Source of the DNA: Pseudomonadota bacterium
GTDB taxonomy: Bacteria > Pseudomonadota > Gammaproteobacteria > Steroidobacterales > Steroidobacteraceae
DNA: 40,368 nt
Assembly (NCBI GenBank): GCA_023391815.1
Contig: JAEWAF010000015.1
Location: forward strand, 1-40,368
Direction: 5' to 3'
Of this stretch, positions 17,066 through 25,441 are shown one piece after another. Each line of letters opens with the position of its first letter. Positions within the stretch are counted from its first letter, which is position 1. The position numbers and the translations under genes were made by a program. The notes below the pieces were generated by a model. That model saw only the letters and a program-made list of their open reading frames with translations, searched no databases and was not told the origin of the DNA.

Positions 17066-17088
17066 GCGCCGGGACAAGCACCCGGTGC
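17066..17088. terminator. Hairpin between convergent hydrolase and rnt genes
   Basis: GCGCCGGG pairs with CCCGGTGC around a seven-base loop, with one G-T wobble. It ends two bases before the rnt stop. There is no T-run, so efficiency is doubtful. Confidence 0.3.
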
Positions 17089-17090
17089 GA

Positions 17091-17726
17091 CTACCCCACC
17101 GCCACCTTCATCGCATTACAAATCTTGCAGAACAACTCCGCCGTCTTCTGCGCATCGTAAGCAGCGGAATGCGCGGCGTTCGAGTCCCACTCGATCCCCG
17201 CCGCCTGCAGCGCCTTCCCAAGCACCGTCTGCCCATACGCGACGCCCGCCAGCGTCGCCGTATCGAAGCTCGAAAACGGATGAAACGGATTTCGCTTGAT
17301 ATCCGTCCGCGCGATCGCCGCGTTGATGAAGTTCAAATCGAAGTACGCGTTGTGCCCGACCAGGATCGCGCGCGTGCAATCGTTGTCTTTCATCGCGCGA
17401 CGAATTTCCTTGAACAACCGCGTCAGCGCTTCCTTCTCCGGAATCGCCGGACGCAGCGGATGAAATGGATCGATACCAGTGACCGCGAGCGATGCGGGCT
17501 CAAGATTCGCGCCCGAGAAGGGTTGAACGTGATAGCGCCAGCTCTCACCCGGCAACAGCGTACCGTCGCCTTGGATCTCGACCAGCACAGCGGCGATCTC
17601 GAGCAACGCGTCAGTGTTCGGGTTGAAGCCGCCGCACTCGACGTCGATGACCACAGGCAAAAAGCCGCGAAAGCGGCGAGCCATGGGCAGCTTGCCTTCG
17701 ACCTCGACACCCACTACATCGTTCAA
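17091..17726 (-). CDS. rnt: Ribonuclease T
   Basis: 211 residues of the DEDDh exonuclease family. ExoI is FLPVVIDVECGGF (Asp and Glu), ExoII is in GHNAYFDLNFIN, and ExoIII is HSAAYDAQKTAEL with the catalytic His and Asp. RNase T trims the 3' ends of tRNA and other stable RNAs as a dimer. The start appears to be TTG at 17726, overlapping the pyrC stop as TTGA; the nearest ATG (17684) would cost 14 residues but stay upstream of ExoI. Linkage to pyrC is as in Pseudomonas and relatives. Confidence 0.94.
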   Translation of the reverse strand: MNDVVGVEVEGKLPMARRFRGFLPVVIDVECGGFNPNTDALLEIAAVLVEIQGDGTLLPGESWRYHVQPFSGANLEPASLAVTGIDPFHPLRPAIPEKEALTRLFKEIRRAMKDNDCTRAILVGHNAYFDLNFINAAIARTDIKRNPFHPFSSFDTATLAGVAYGQTVLGKALQAAGIEWDSNAAHSAAYDAQKTAELFCKICNAMKVAVG

Positions 17727-18769
17727 GACGGATATTCCTCGGCCAACTGCCAGGCAACGCTTTCGCCGGCGCGGAACGGCGTCAGCTCATCGTTACCGAA
17801 TCGATACACGGCGGGTGGCGTCCACGACGTGCGGTTCAAAGTGATCTTCCCAGTATTGCGCGGCAAACCGTAGAAGTCAGGCCCGCGCTCCGACGCGAAC
17901 GCCTGGAGCCGATCCAACCGGCCGGCCGCTTCGAACGCTTCTGCGTAAAGCTCGATCGCCGCGTGCGCCGAGAACACGCCGGCGCAACCACAGGCATTCT
18001 CCTTCGTGTGCCGAGCATGCGGCGCGCTGTCCGTGCCAAGGAAGAATCGACGATCGTCGCTCGTGGCGGCTTCCACCAGCGCCTGACGATCGTGCTCACG
18101 CTTGAGCACCGGCAAGCAATAGTTGTGAGGACGGATGCCCCCCTGAAAGATCGCATTCCGATTCAACAACAAATGCTGGGGCGTGATCGTCGCACCCACG
18201 CCTGCACGAGCACCTTGCACGAACTGCACACCTTCGCGTGTCGTCACGTGCTCGAAGACAACGCGCAGCTTCGAGAACTTCTCGACGATGCGCGACATGA
18301 TGCGATCGATGAACACCTTCTCGCGATCGAATACATCGACGCTGTGCTCCGTGACTTCGCCGTGGACCTGGAACACCAGGTCCGCTTCCTGCATCGCTTC
18401 GAGCACAGGAAAGATCTTCTCGATCGCGGTGACGCCGGCATCGGAATTCGTGGTCGCGCCCGACGGATACAGCTTCGCGCCGACGATGAAGCCGCTCTGC
18501 TTCGCGGCGTAGATTTCTTTCGGCGAGGTTGTATCGGTGAGATACAAAGTCATCAACGGCTCGAAGCTCAGCCCCTTGGGCACCGCCTGCGAGATGCGCT
18601 CGCGATACGCGGCGGCCGCAGCGACAGTCGTCACTGGCGGCTTGAGGTTCGGCATGATGACCGCGCGAGCGAATTGTCGGGCGGTGAACGGGACGACACT
18701 GGCGAGGTGGGCGCCATCGCGCACGTGCAAGTGCCAGTCGTCGGGACGAAGCAGAGTCAGCTGAGTCAT
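17723..18769 (-). CDS. pyrC: Dihydroorotase
   Basis: 348 residues from ATG 18769, the usual length of the short (E. coli-type) enzyme. Metal and substrate residues are visible: the DDWHLHVRDG metal motif, the carboxylated Lys in GAKLYPSGATTNSD, His in VFQVHGEVTEH and FEHVTTREGV, and the catalytic Asp in GTDSAPHARHTKE. It closes carbamoyl-aspartate to dihydroorotate in pyrimidine synthesis. An upstream in-frame start at 18823 would add 18 residues with no family resemblance. It lies between grxD and rnt on one strand. Confidence 0.96.
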   Translation of the reverse strand: MTQLTLLRPDDWHLHVRDGAHLASVVPFTARQFARAVIMPNLKPPVTTVAAAAAYRERISQAVPKGLSFEPLMTLYLTDTTSPKEIYAAKQSGFIVGAKLYPSGATTNSDAGVTAIEKIFPVLEAMQEADLVFQVHGEVTEHSVDVFDREKVFIDRIMSRIVEKFSKLRVVFEHVTTREGVQFVQGARAGVGATITPQHLLLNRNAIFQGGIRPHNYCLPVLKREHDRQALVEAATSDDRRFFLGTDSAPHARHTKENACGCAGVFSAHAAIELYAEAFEAAGRLDRLQAFASERGPDFYGLPRNTGKITLNRTSWTPPAVYRFGNDELTPFRAGESVAWQLAEEYPS

Positions 18770-18866
18770 TCGGGGAGTGTAACGGACGCGAGCGGAGGAA
18801 GCTTCGGGGCCGGCCCTATGCATCCCTGCGCCCCCGGCGTTCGGGCATCCTGCCCGGCAGCGAACG

Positions 18867-18893
18867 CGCCTTCCGCCGGGGCGGCGGAAGGCG
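18867..18893. repeat. 11-bp perfect hairpin between grxD and pyrC
   Basis: CGCCTTCCGCC pairs with GGCGGAAGGCG around GGGGC. It lies between the grxD stop and the pyrC start on the minus strand. No T-run follows, so it may attenuate or protect the grxD message rather than terminate it. Confidence 0.45.
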
Positions 18894-18910
18894 ACGCGAT
18901 GAGTGAAGAA

Positions 18911-19234
18911 TCAACCGGCCGCGTTGGCCGCTTCGCCGATGAGCTTCTGCAGCTCGCCGCTCTTGTACATCTCGATGATGATGTCGGAACCGCCGATCAG
19001 CTCGCCGTTGACGTACAGCTGCGGATAGGTCGGCCAGTTCGAGTACTGCTTCAGCGCCTCGCGCAGCTCCGGATCCTCGAAGATGTTGACGTGCTGAAAC
19101 TCGGCGCCGACAGCGCCCAGGGCACGCACCGCCGCCGCGGAGAAGCCGCACTGGGGAAAGTCAGGCGTGCCCTTCATGTACAGCACGACCGGGCTGGAGG
19201 ACAGCTGCGACTTGATGCGTTCGATGACGTCCAT
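18911..19234 (-). CDS. grxD: Monothiol glutaredoxin, Grx4 type
   Basis: 107 residues, the usual size. The CGFS active site is present (FPQCGFSAAAVRAL), together with the cis-Pro region NWPTYPQLYVNGELIGG that binds glutathione. CGFS glutaredoxins bind [2Fe-2S] clusters and help deliver them. It follows the DUF1289 protein, itself rich in conserved cysteines, by 29 bases and precedes pyrC and rnt on the same strand. Confidence 0.96.
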   Translation of the reverse strand: MDVIERIKSQLSSSPVVLYMKGTPDFPQCGFSAAAVRALGAVGAEFQHVNIFEDPELREALKQYSNWPTYPQLYVNGELIGGSDIIIEMYKSGELQKLIGEAANAAG

Positions 19235-19263
19235 ACAAACCTCGAATTAAAGCCAAAGACGAT

Positions 19264-19455
19264 TCAGGGTGCGGCCTGGCTGCGCCGCTGGCGCGCTCGG
19301 TCGACGACCTCGCGCCGCTGCTCCTCCGTCAAGCGCGACCATTGCGCGATCTCGTCGATGGTGCGGCCGCAGCCAACGCAGACCTGCCGTGCATCGAGTA
19401 CACAGACCTTGATACAGGGAGAAGCAATGGCCGGAGATGGGGGCGGCAACGTCAT
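19264..19455 (-). CDS. DUF1289 small cysteine-motif protein
   Basis: 63 residues. The four-cysteine pattern C-x3-C-x7-C-x2-C (SPCIKVCVLDARQVCVGCG) followed by RTIDEIAQWSRLTEEQRREV is the DUF1289 signature; the cysteines probably bind a metal or Fe-S cluster. Function is unknown. The ATG at 19455 has no clear ribosome site, so the start is uncertain by a few codons. It is the first gene of the grxD-pyrC-rnt run. Confidence 0.85.
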   Translation of the reverse strand: MTLPPPSPAIASPCIKVCVLDARQVCVGCGRTIDEIAQWSRLTEEQRREVVDRARQRRSQAAP

Positions 19456-19606
19456 GACGGAAGGGGCTGACAATTGAATTATGGGGATCGCTACCCTATT
19501 CTTCAAACGCTTTTTGCTGACAAATGCCGTAGTCCTTCGCAAGTGGCATGTCGCATGGACGCGGCGAGAACACCAATAACCGGCGGGTCTAGCGAGGAGT
19601 TCGGTC

Positions 19607-20221
19607 ATGCATCCACTGACTACGGTACGCGGGGCCATTCTTTCGGCCTTCGTGCTGGCCATCGTTCTCTCGGTCATTCTCACCACCACCATGGTCGGCG
19701 CCGACGGGGTCGGGCTGCACCACGCCCGCATCGATCGCTGGCTGCACATCGTGTCCGGCGTGATGTGGATCGGTCTGCTCTATTTCTTCAATGTCGTTCA
19801 GGTGCCGGCGCTGGCCGACGCCAACGCCGACAAGGGCGGGCCGGGGCCCGCGGCGATCTCGAAATATGTCGCCCCGCGAGCGCTGTGGTGGTTCCGCTGG
19901 GCGTCGGTGGCCACCTGGGTCACCGGTGCCTATTTCCTGCTGTTCGGCTATGGCACGCCGGTGGCCTTGCACAAGGCCTTCACGCTGCAGGAAGGGTTCG
20001 TGACCATCGGCGTAGGCGCCTGGCTGGGCACGATCATGCTGCTGAACGTCTGGGGCCTGATCTGGCGCAACCAGAAGAAAATACTCGGCATCGTCCCTGC
20101 CACGGACGAGGAAAAGGTCAAGGCGCGCAAGATCGCGCTCTATGCGTCGCGGGTGAACTTCATTCTGTCCGTGCCGATGCTGATGTGCATGGGCGGGCAG
20201 AGCCATGGGCTGCCATTCTAA
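19607..20221 (+). CDS. PuuD-like (urate hydroxylase membrane domain) integral membrane protein
   Basis: 204 residues with about five membrane helices (LSAFVLAIVLSVILTTTMVG; LHIVSGVMWIGLLYFFNVVQ; WFRWASVATWVTGAYFLLF; FVTIGVGAWLGTIMLLNVWG; NFILSVPMLMCMGG). It matches the membrane part of the PuuD/DUF989 family but has no C-terminal cytochrome c domain, which full-length PuuD carries. Urate oxidation is therefore doubtful; no purine catabolism genes are near. The start ATG 19607 has GAGGAG upstream at eight bases. Confidence 0.75.
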   Translation: MHPLTTVRGAILSAFVLAIVLSVILTTTMVGADGVGLHHARIDRWLHIVSGVMWIGLLYFFNVVQVPALADANADKGGPGPAAISKYVAPRALWWFRWASVATWVTGAYFLLFGYGTPVALHKAFTLQEGFVTIGVGAWLGTIMLLNVWGLIWRNQKKILGIVPATDEEKVKARKIALYASRVNFILSVPMLMCMGGQSHGLPF

Positions 20222-20244
20222 AAATCCGGCGCCTCATGCGAGCA

Positions 20245-20268
20245 GGCAAAAAGGCGTGACTTTTTGCC
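20245..20268 (+). terminator. Hairpin after the PuuD-like gene
   Basis: GGCAAAAAG pairs with CTTTTTGCC around a six-base loop, 24 bases after the stop. The T-run is part of the stem rather than following it, so it is only a possible intrinsic terminator. Confidence 0.4.
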
Positions 20269-20388
20269 GCTCGCCGCCGCCGATGGCGGTGGGGTACATC
20301 CGGGTATCCGAGGGCACTAGTGAGCGCTGCGGCTGGGTTTTGCCGTTTTGGCGGCGTATCTTTCGCGTCTTGCGTTAGAGGACCCGTC

Positions 20389-21240
20389 ATGTCGATTCCC
20401 CTGCCCAGCTCCGAGTACATCGCCCGCACTGTCACGACCGCGCTCGAAGAAGACGTCGGTACGGGCGATCTGACTGCTCAGTTGATCCCGGCCGATCGCG
20501 TGTCGAAGGCCGCCGTCATCACACGCGAGGACGCGACACTCTGCGGTCGAGCTTGGTTCGATGAAGTGTTTCGTCAAATCGATTCCCGAGTGAATGTCAC
20601 TTGGCAGGCGGCGGACGGCGATCGCGTGCATGCGAATCAGCTGCTTTGCGAGCTGTCCGGTCCATCGCGATCCTTGCTGACCGGCGAGCGCACGGCGCTC
20701 AATTTCCTGCAGTCTTTGTCGGCGGTGGCGACGGAGACGAGTCGGTATGTTGAAGCGTTGAAGGGCACGCAGTGCCGGGTGCTCGATACACGCAAGACCA
20801 TCCCTGGTCTGCGACTTGCGCAGAAATATGCAGTGCGTTGCGCCGGTGGCACGAATCATCGCATTGGGTTGTTCGACGCGATTCTGGTCAAAGAAAATCA
20901 CATCGCGGCCGCGGGCTCAATTGCAGCGGCGGTGGCGGAAGCGCGGCGAGTGAATAGCAAGGTCATGGTGGAAGTCGAGGTCGAGAACCTCGACGAGCTA
21001 CAGCAGGCGCTGGCGGCGAAGGTGGACCGGATCCTGCTCGACAACTTCTCCAACGACGACCTGAAAACGGCCGTGCGTATCACGCGCGAGCATCAGAACA
21101 AAGGCATCGAGCTCGAGGCGTCAGGAAACATGTCGTTGGAAACGTTGCGCGCCGTGGCCGAAACCGGAGTGGATTTCATCTCGGTGGGCGGGCTCACGAA
21201 GCATGTGCGAGCCGTCGACCTGTCCATGAGATTCGCATAG
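20389..21240 (+). CDS. nadC: Nicotinate-nucleotide pyrophosphorylase (carboxylating)
   Basis: 283 residues from ATG 20389, which has AGAGGA eight bases upstream. Hallmarks of quinolinate phosphoribosyltransferase are LEEDVGTGDLTAQLIP, GERTALNFLQSLSAVAT, the catalytic loop VLDTRKTIPGLRLAQKYAVR, GGTNHRIGLFDAILVKENHI, VEVEVENLDELQQALA and LEASGNMSLETLRAVAETGV. It makes nicotinate mononucleotide from quinolinate and PRPP in de novo NAD synthesis. The gene is intact, but a second degenerate copy of its last codons lies 300 bases downstream. Confidence 0.96.
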   Translation: MSIPLPSSEYIARTVTTALEEDVGTGDLTAQLIPADRVSKAAVITREDATLCGRAWFDEVFRQIDSRVNVTWQAADGDRVHANQLLCELSGPSRSLLTGERTALNFLQSLSAVATETSRYVEALKGTQCRVLDTRKTIPGLRLAQKYAVRCAGGTNHRIGLFDAILVKENHIAAAGSIAAAVAEARRVNSKVMVEVEVENLDELQQALAAKVDRILLDNFSNDDLKTAVRITREHQNKGIELEASGNMSLETLRAVAETGVDFISVGGLTKHVRAVDLSMRFA

Positions 21241-21545
21241 GCCCGGTACGCCGCGCCGTTCACAGCGCAGCGTGTTCCGGAGCCAGTTCTCGCCCTAACA
21301 ATAAGAACCGCGGGAGAAGGCGTCGCCTGCCTAGGAACAAAAAGGGACGGACCTTGATTGCCGAGGGGCCGGAAATATAAATCTGTCCCCTTGCATGCGT
21401 GCCGCAGGCGTAGCAATGAGAACGGCCCCGTGCAGCCGCTGCGAGCCATCGCGTACGGCGGTCGACTAGCGATCGCTTTCGGTTGCCGGATCAGATGCTC
21501 AGGTTCGCGCCGCGAGATTGGGCGGAAAAACGAATCTGTCCCCAT
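21241..21545. repeat. REP/RAYT-like repeat-derived insertion after nadC
   Basis: No gene is visible. The motif AATCTGTCCCC occurs at 21380-21390 and 21533-21543, each preceded by an A-rich stretch. A degraded inverted partner (AAGGGACGGAC, 21352-21362) faces the first copy, forming an imperfect inverted repeat around 21352-21390. GGGGACAGATT-type ends are common next to REP-associated tyrosine transposase genes in proteobacteria (recalled, not searched). No transposase is present here, so this would be a non-autonomous remnant. Confidence 0.5.
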
Positions 21546-21587
21546 GCGAAGCATGTAAGCGCGTCGACCTTGTCGATGCGGTTTGCT
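21546..21587 (+). pseudogene. Vestigial duplicate of the nadC 3' end
   Basis: Translated in frame, this reads AKHVSASTLSMRFA, against TKHVRAVDLSMRFA at the real nadC end (21199-21237). At DNA level most bases match with one compensating deletion/insertion pair (CGAAGCATGT and GTCGACC are exact). It is separated from nadC by the repeat-derived segment, as if an insertion had split off the old tail and a new tail had been supplied. The frame runs on past the aligned part without the stop codon. The rest up to 21658 shows nothing. Confidence 0.6.
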
Positions 21588-21658
21588 ACGGAGCTTTGGC
21601 CGACCGCAGGCGGGCCTAATCGTTGTAGGGCGGGCAAACGCCGAAGCTAGTAGAGCAG

Positions 21659-24340
21659 CTAGCTTCCCGACGCGAGCTTCATCACTCGCTGCGGCGTCGC
21701 TATGCCATAGCCCTGGGCGTAATCGACGCCTAGGCTGCGGAGCATCTCGATGATCTCGACGTTCTCGGCGAACTCGGCAATGGTCTGCTTGCCGGTGAGA
21801 TGACCGATTTCGTTGATCGAGCGCACCATCTCCCGATCGATCGGGTCGTGCAGGATTTCTTTCACGAAGCTGCCGTCGATCTTCAGGAAATCCACCGGGA
21901 AGTGCTTCAGATAGCCGAACGACGACAGGCCGGTGCCGAAGTCATCGAGCGCGAAACGGCAGCCCAGCTCCTTCAGCGCATGGATGAACCGATTTGCCTG
22001 CGAGAAGCTCGCGATGGCGGCGGTCTCGGTGATCTCGAAGCAGATCTTCGACGCGTCGATGCCGCTGCGATGGAAGTGGTCGATGACGAACGGCAGGAAC
22101 TTGTCATCGCCCAGGCTCTGACCCGACAGGTTGATCGAGCACAGCTCCAGCTTCTCGCGCTCATCGGCCTCGGACACCAGCCAGCGAAGCGCATGCTCGA
22201 TCATCCAGCGGTCGATGTTCGGCGTCAGGCCATAACGCTCGGCCGCGACGATGAACTGATCCGGCGCCACGATCTTGCCCGCTTCATCGCGCATTCGAAG
22301 CAGCAGCTCGTAATGCAGACCGTGCGCATCCTTGTGCTGTAACGGCTGAATGACCTGGCGGAAGATCTCGAAGCGATTGTCTTCCAGGGCATTGTTGATG
22401 CGCGCGGCCCACTGCATTTCGCGGCGACGACGCATCAGATCGATGTCGTTTTCCTGGAAGCTGTAGATGCGATTGCGACCGCTTTCCTTCGCAGCGGCGC
22501 AAGCACTGTCCGCGGCAGAGATGAGCGAAGCTACGTCCTCGTTTTCAGGCGACAGCGGCACCACGCCAATGCTGGCCCCGAGGCGGAACGTGCGCTCTTC
22601 CCACACGAACTTGTAGTTGCGAATCGCCTCGCGAAGCATCTCAGCGTTACGCACGGCCTCATCGAGCGAGCAGCTTTCGAGCAGCACGCCGAACTCGTCG
22701 CCACCGAGGCGGGACACCGTATCGCGCCAGCGGATCTTCGACTTGAGCAAGGCGCCGACCTGGCCGAGCAGCGCGTCGCCGGCACTGTGACCGCAGTTGT
22801 CGTTGATGATCTTGAACTGGTCCAGATCGATGTGGCACAGCGCGTACGACGCTTCGCGTGCCTTGGCGCTTTTCAACGCCCGCTCCAGTCGCGACTCGAA
22901 CTCGCGACGATTCACGAGACCGGTGAGGATGTCATGGCTCGCGTGGTATGAGAGCTTGCGATTCAGCTCGCGACTCTCGCTCACGTCATGGAACACCAGC
23001 ACGCCGCCCGACACATTGCCCGCGCCATCGCGAATCGGTGACGCGCAGCTTTCGATGTAGAGCTCATTGCCGTCACGACGGATCAGCAGGGTCGGACGAA
23101 CCGACTTGATCGCGCGAGTGCGACGAATCGCCACCGCCAGCGGGTTCTCCAGCGGCTCGCAGGTCTCTTCGTGGAAGCTCCGGTAGATCTCATCGATGAC
23201 CCGCCCCTGCGCATGCTCGAGCCGCCACCCGGTGAGCTGTTCGGCGACCGGATTGAGGTATTCGATACGGCACTTCGAATCCGTGGTAATCACGCCGTCA
23301 CCGATGGACTGCAACGTGATCTGCGCGCTCTCCTTCTCCTTGAACAGCGCTTCTTCGTACAGCTTGCGCTCGGTCACGTCGAGATCGACGCCGACGATGC
23401 GACGTGCCCGACCATGCTCATCGAGCCGAGCCTTGGCGCGGCTCTCCACCCAGAGCCACACGCCATCGCGATGGCGGAGCCGGTGGACGCTTTCGAACAA
23501 GGGCTCTTTACCGGACAAGTGGTCGCGCAGCGCCGTGCTCACGCGCACGGTGTCATCCGGATGTAACAATTGTTGCCAGTCGACCAGCGGTTCAGCCTCG
23601 TCGTCGCTGTAGCCAAGCATCGCCTTCCAGCGCGGTGAGAACCAGGTCTTCCGGGTGTCGACCTCGAAGTCCCACAAGCCGTCGTTCGCACCGTGCAACG
23701 CCAGCTCATTGCGTTCCTCGAGCTGGTGGAAGTGCTTCTGGTAGCGCAGCCGTTCGATGCCACTCGAATAACTCGACCCGAGCAGCTTGAGCATCAAGTG
23801 CAGGTTGGCGTCCCACGAGTCGCGAGGCAGGGTTGAGCACAATGCGATGAATGCCTGAACGCGCCCCTGAATGGCCACGCCGACGATCAAGGCTGCGCCG
23901 ATATGTAATGAAGCGAACCGCGCCCCTTCATGAACGAGCTCGCGGCGCGGACGCGTCGTATCCCGGATCTCGACGATGCGCAGATGACCGAGCTTGTTAC
24001 GAAGATACGGCAAGCGCTCCAGCGGCTCGCCATGGAACACGATGGGATTGAAGGTCGCGAACAGGCCGCTGGCCGCGACCACGTGCTCGATGCTCTGATG
24101 AGCCTCATCGAAGGTAGCGATGACGATCGCATCGAGGCCGGCCGATTCGCGCAGCGCCTCGAGATTCTGTTTCAGCAGCGGATCGTCGCGCTCGGAAGTG
24201 AGATTCTGAAAGTCGATGGACGCCTTGGTGAGCAGAACATCCAGGCCCACCTTGGTGTTACGGCGCGGACGGGCGGTAAATAGCGTATCCCCGCTCGGGG
24301 CGGAGATCAGCGGTCCATGCTCTGTCGGGTTGCTTGCCAC
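21659..24340 (-). CDS. PAS-PAS-GGDEF-EAL cyclic-di-GMP signalling protein
   Basis: 893 residues without membrane segments. A GAF-like region (about 45-195) is followed by a PAS fold with PAC (about 212-325: NDGLWDFEVDTRKTWFSPRW, VDLDVTERKLYEEAL), a second PAS (about 340-460: LQSIGDGVITTDSKCRIEYL), a GGDEF domain with intact active site (SRLGGDEFGVLLE, about 543-555) and an EAL domain (about 640-885). The EAL core has ELL in place of EAL (HYELLLRM), but catalytic-type DDFGTGLSSFGYLKHFPVDF and LKIDGSFVKEI are present, so phosphodiesterase activity is plausible. It probably adjusts c-di-GMP in response to a ligand or redox cue. The start is GTG 24340 with no ribosome site; see the upstream leader ORF. 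Confidence 0.93.
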   Translation of the reverse strand: MASNPTEHGPLISAPSGDTLFTARPRRNTKVGLDVLLTKASIDFQNLTSERDDPLLKQNLEALRESAGLDAIVIATFDEAHQSIEHVVAASGLFATFNPIVFHGEPLERLPYLRNKLGHLRIVEIRDTTRPRRELVHEGARFASLHIGAALIVGVAIQGRVQAFIALCSTLPRDSWDANLHLMLKLLGSSYSSGIERLRYQKHFHQLEERNELALHGANDGLWDFEVDTRKTWFSPRWKAMLGYSDDEAEPLVDWQQLLHPDDTVRVSTALRDHLSGKEPLFESVHRLRHRDGVWLWVESRAKARLDEHGRARRIVGVDLDVTERKLYEEALFKEKESAQITLQSIGDGVITTDSKCRIEYLNPVAEQLTGWRLEHAQGRVIDEIYRSFHEETCEPLENPLAVAIRRTRAIKSVRPTLLIRRDGNELYIESCASPIRDGAGNVSGGVLVFHDVSESRELNRKLSYHASHDILTGLVNRREFESRLERALKSAKAREASYALCHIDLDQFKIINDNCGHSAGDALLGQVGALLKSKIRWRDTVSRLGGDEFGVLLESCSLDEAVRNAEMLREAIRNYKFVWEERTFRLGASIGVVPLSPENEDVASLISAADSACAAAKESGRNRIYSFQENDIDLMRRRREMQWAARINNALEDNRFEIFRQVIQPLQHKDAHGLHYELLLRMRDEAGKIVAPDQFIVAAERYGLTPNIDRWMIEHALRWLVSEADEREKLELCSINLSGQSLGDDKFLPFVIDHFHRSGIDASKICFEITETAAIASFSQANRFIHALKELGCRFALDDFGTGLSSFGYLKHFPVDFLKIDGSFVKEILHDPIDREMVRSINEIGHLTGKQTIAEFAENVEIIEMLRSLGVDYAQGYGIATPQRVMKLASGS

Positions 24341-24353
24341 TGGCGGGGCGCGG

Positions 24354-24422
24354 TCAATGAGTGAGCGCCAAGCCGCCAGTACGCGGGCTCGCTAACGGGT
24401 CGCGAGTCGTATCGTTCGTCAT
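24354..24422 (-). CDS. Possible 22-residue leader ORF ahead of the GGDEF-EAL gene
   Basis: ATG 24422 has a strong Shine-Dalgarno (GGGAGGG at eight bases) and reads 22 codons to TGA at 24354, 13 bases before the GTG start of the c-di-GMP gene, which has no ribosome site of its own. Either it is a leader peptide that couples translation, or the true start with an indel in between. The rest of the 24341-24638 gap holds a CATAAT box near 24529 that could be a -10 element, and nothing else recognised. Confidence 0.35.
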   Translation of the reverse strand: MTNDTTRDPLASPRTGGLALTH

Positions 24423-24638
24423 TCAGGGCACCCTCCCGAATCGAAACTTTCTTGCGCGCCGCCTGCCTTGCTTGGCTGAGTATTGAATAGCAATGCGGCG
24501 GTCGTCCGATTGTGGCACAGCAAATTATGCGATGAAAAGCACGGCGCGAAGTGTTGCACCGTGCGCTCGACGCTAAACAGCGACATTTCTCTGTGCGAGC
24601 CGTACGCGATCCGACGGAACCCCCGTCAGACGCATGAC

Positions 24639-25370
24639 TCATTCGCGGGGCAGGGATTCCCGGATGCGAATGGGCGGCGAATTTCGAAGGATCAGCCAGC
24701 GCACGCCGAACAGGTCGACGATGCCGACCCACAAACGATTGCTCAATCCGTACTTGGATACCCCGCGAGTGCGGGGACGATGGCGGACGGGAACGGACAC
24801 GACGCGAGCGCCGGCGCGCTGATACAGGGCCGGCAGGAACCGATGCATGTGGTTGAACCAGGGCAGCCGCATGAACGTCGCCCGATGCATGAGCTTGATA
24901 CCGCAGCCCGTGTCGGGGGTGCCGTCACGAAGCAGGCCGCCGCGTACTCGATTCGCCACACGCGAAGAAATCCGGCGCAACCATGTATCTTTTCTTGTGG
25001 TGCGATTGCCCATCACGAGTTTGAGCGAGTCGTCTCCGGCGACGACCGCTTTGACCAGCTCGGGGATATCGGCGGGGTCGTTCTGACCATCGCCATCGAG
25101 CGTCGCGACCCATTCAGCGCGGGCCGCTTCGACACCGGTACAAACCGCCCGGCTCTGACCGCAACGCTGGGAATGCTCGAGCAGCCTGATCTCCGGAATG
25201 CCGCCGGCATGCGCCGCCTTGATGGCGTCGACGGTGCCGTCGGTGCTGCCGTCGTCGACGAAAATGATCTCGAATGGCTGATGGTTGACCAGGGCGGCCT
25301 GGATTTCGCGGGCCAGCGGCCCGACATTGTCAGCCTCGTTACAGACTGGAATGACGACGGAGAGTTTCAT
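24639..25370 (-). CDS. Family 2 glycosyltransferase, dolichol-phosphate-mannose-synthase-like
   Basis: 243 residues of GT-A fold. LSVVIPVCNEADNVGPLARE opens the nucleotide-binding part, FEIIFVDDGSTDGTVDAIKA carries the first Asp motif, and WVATLDGDGQNDPADIPEL the metal-binding DGD motif. The acceptor region DTGCGIKLMHRATFMRLPWF follows, then PVRHRPRTRGVSKYGLSNRL. No C-terminal membrane helices of the ArnC type, but WVGIVDLFGVRWLIL could sit at the membrane. It likely transfers a sugar to undecaprenyl phosphate or a lipid A-type acceptor; the donor is unknown. Same strand as the GGDEF-EAL gene, with a 298-base gap. Confidence 0.9.
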   Translation of the reverse strand: MKLSVVIPVCNEADNVGPLAREIQAALVNHQPFEIIFVDDGSTDGTVDAIKAAHAGGIPEIRLLEHSQRCGQSRAVCTGVEAARAEWVATLDGDGQNDPADIPELVKAVVAGDDSLKLVMGNRTTRKDTWLRRISSRVANRVRGGLLRDGTPDTGCGIKLMHRATFMRLPWFNHMHRFLPALYQRAGARVVSVPVRHRPRTRGVSKYGLSNRLWVGIVDLFGVRWLILRNSPPIRIRESLPRE

Positions 25371-25441
25371 GGGCGCGCGGATTATAGACCAGGCAGGTAG
25401 GACGTCTGGCCGGACAAAACCAATCGACTTATCCTGACGCC

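Noticed and set aside
21358..21558. 66-codon frame inside the repeat-derived segment after nadC
   Set aside because: Consists of the repeats themselves; no start signal or coding character.
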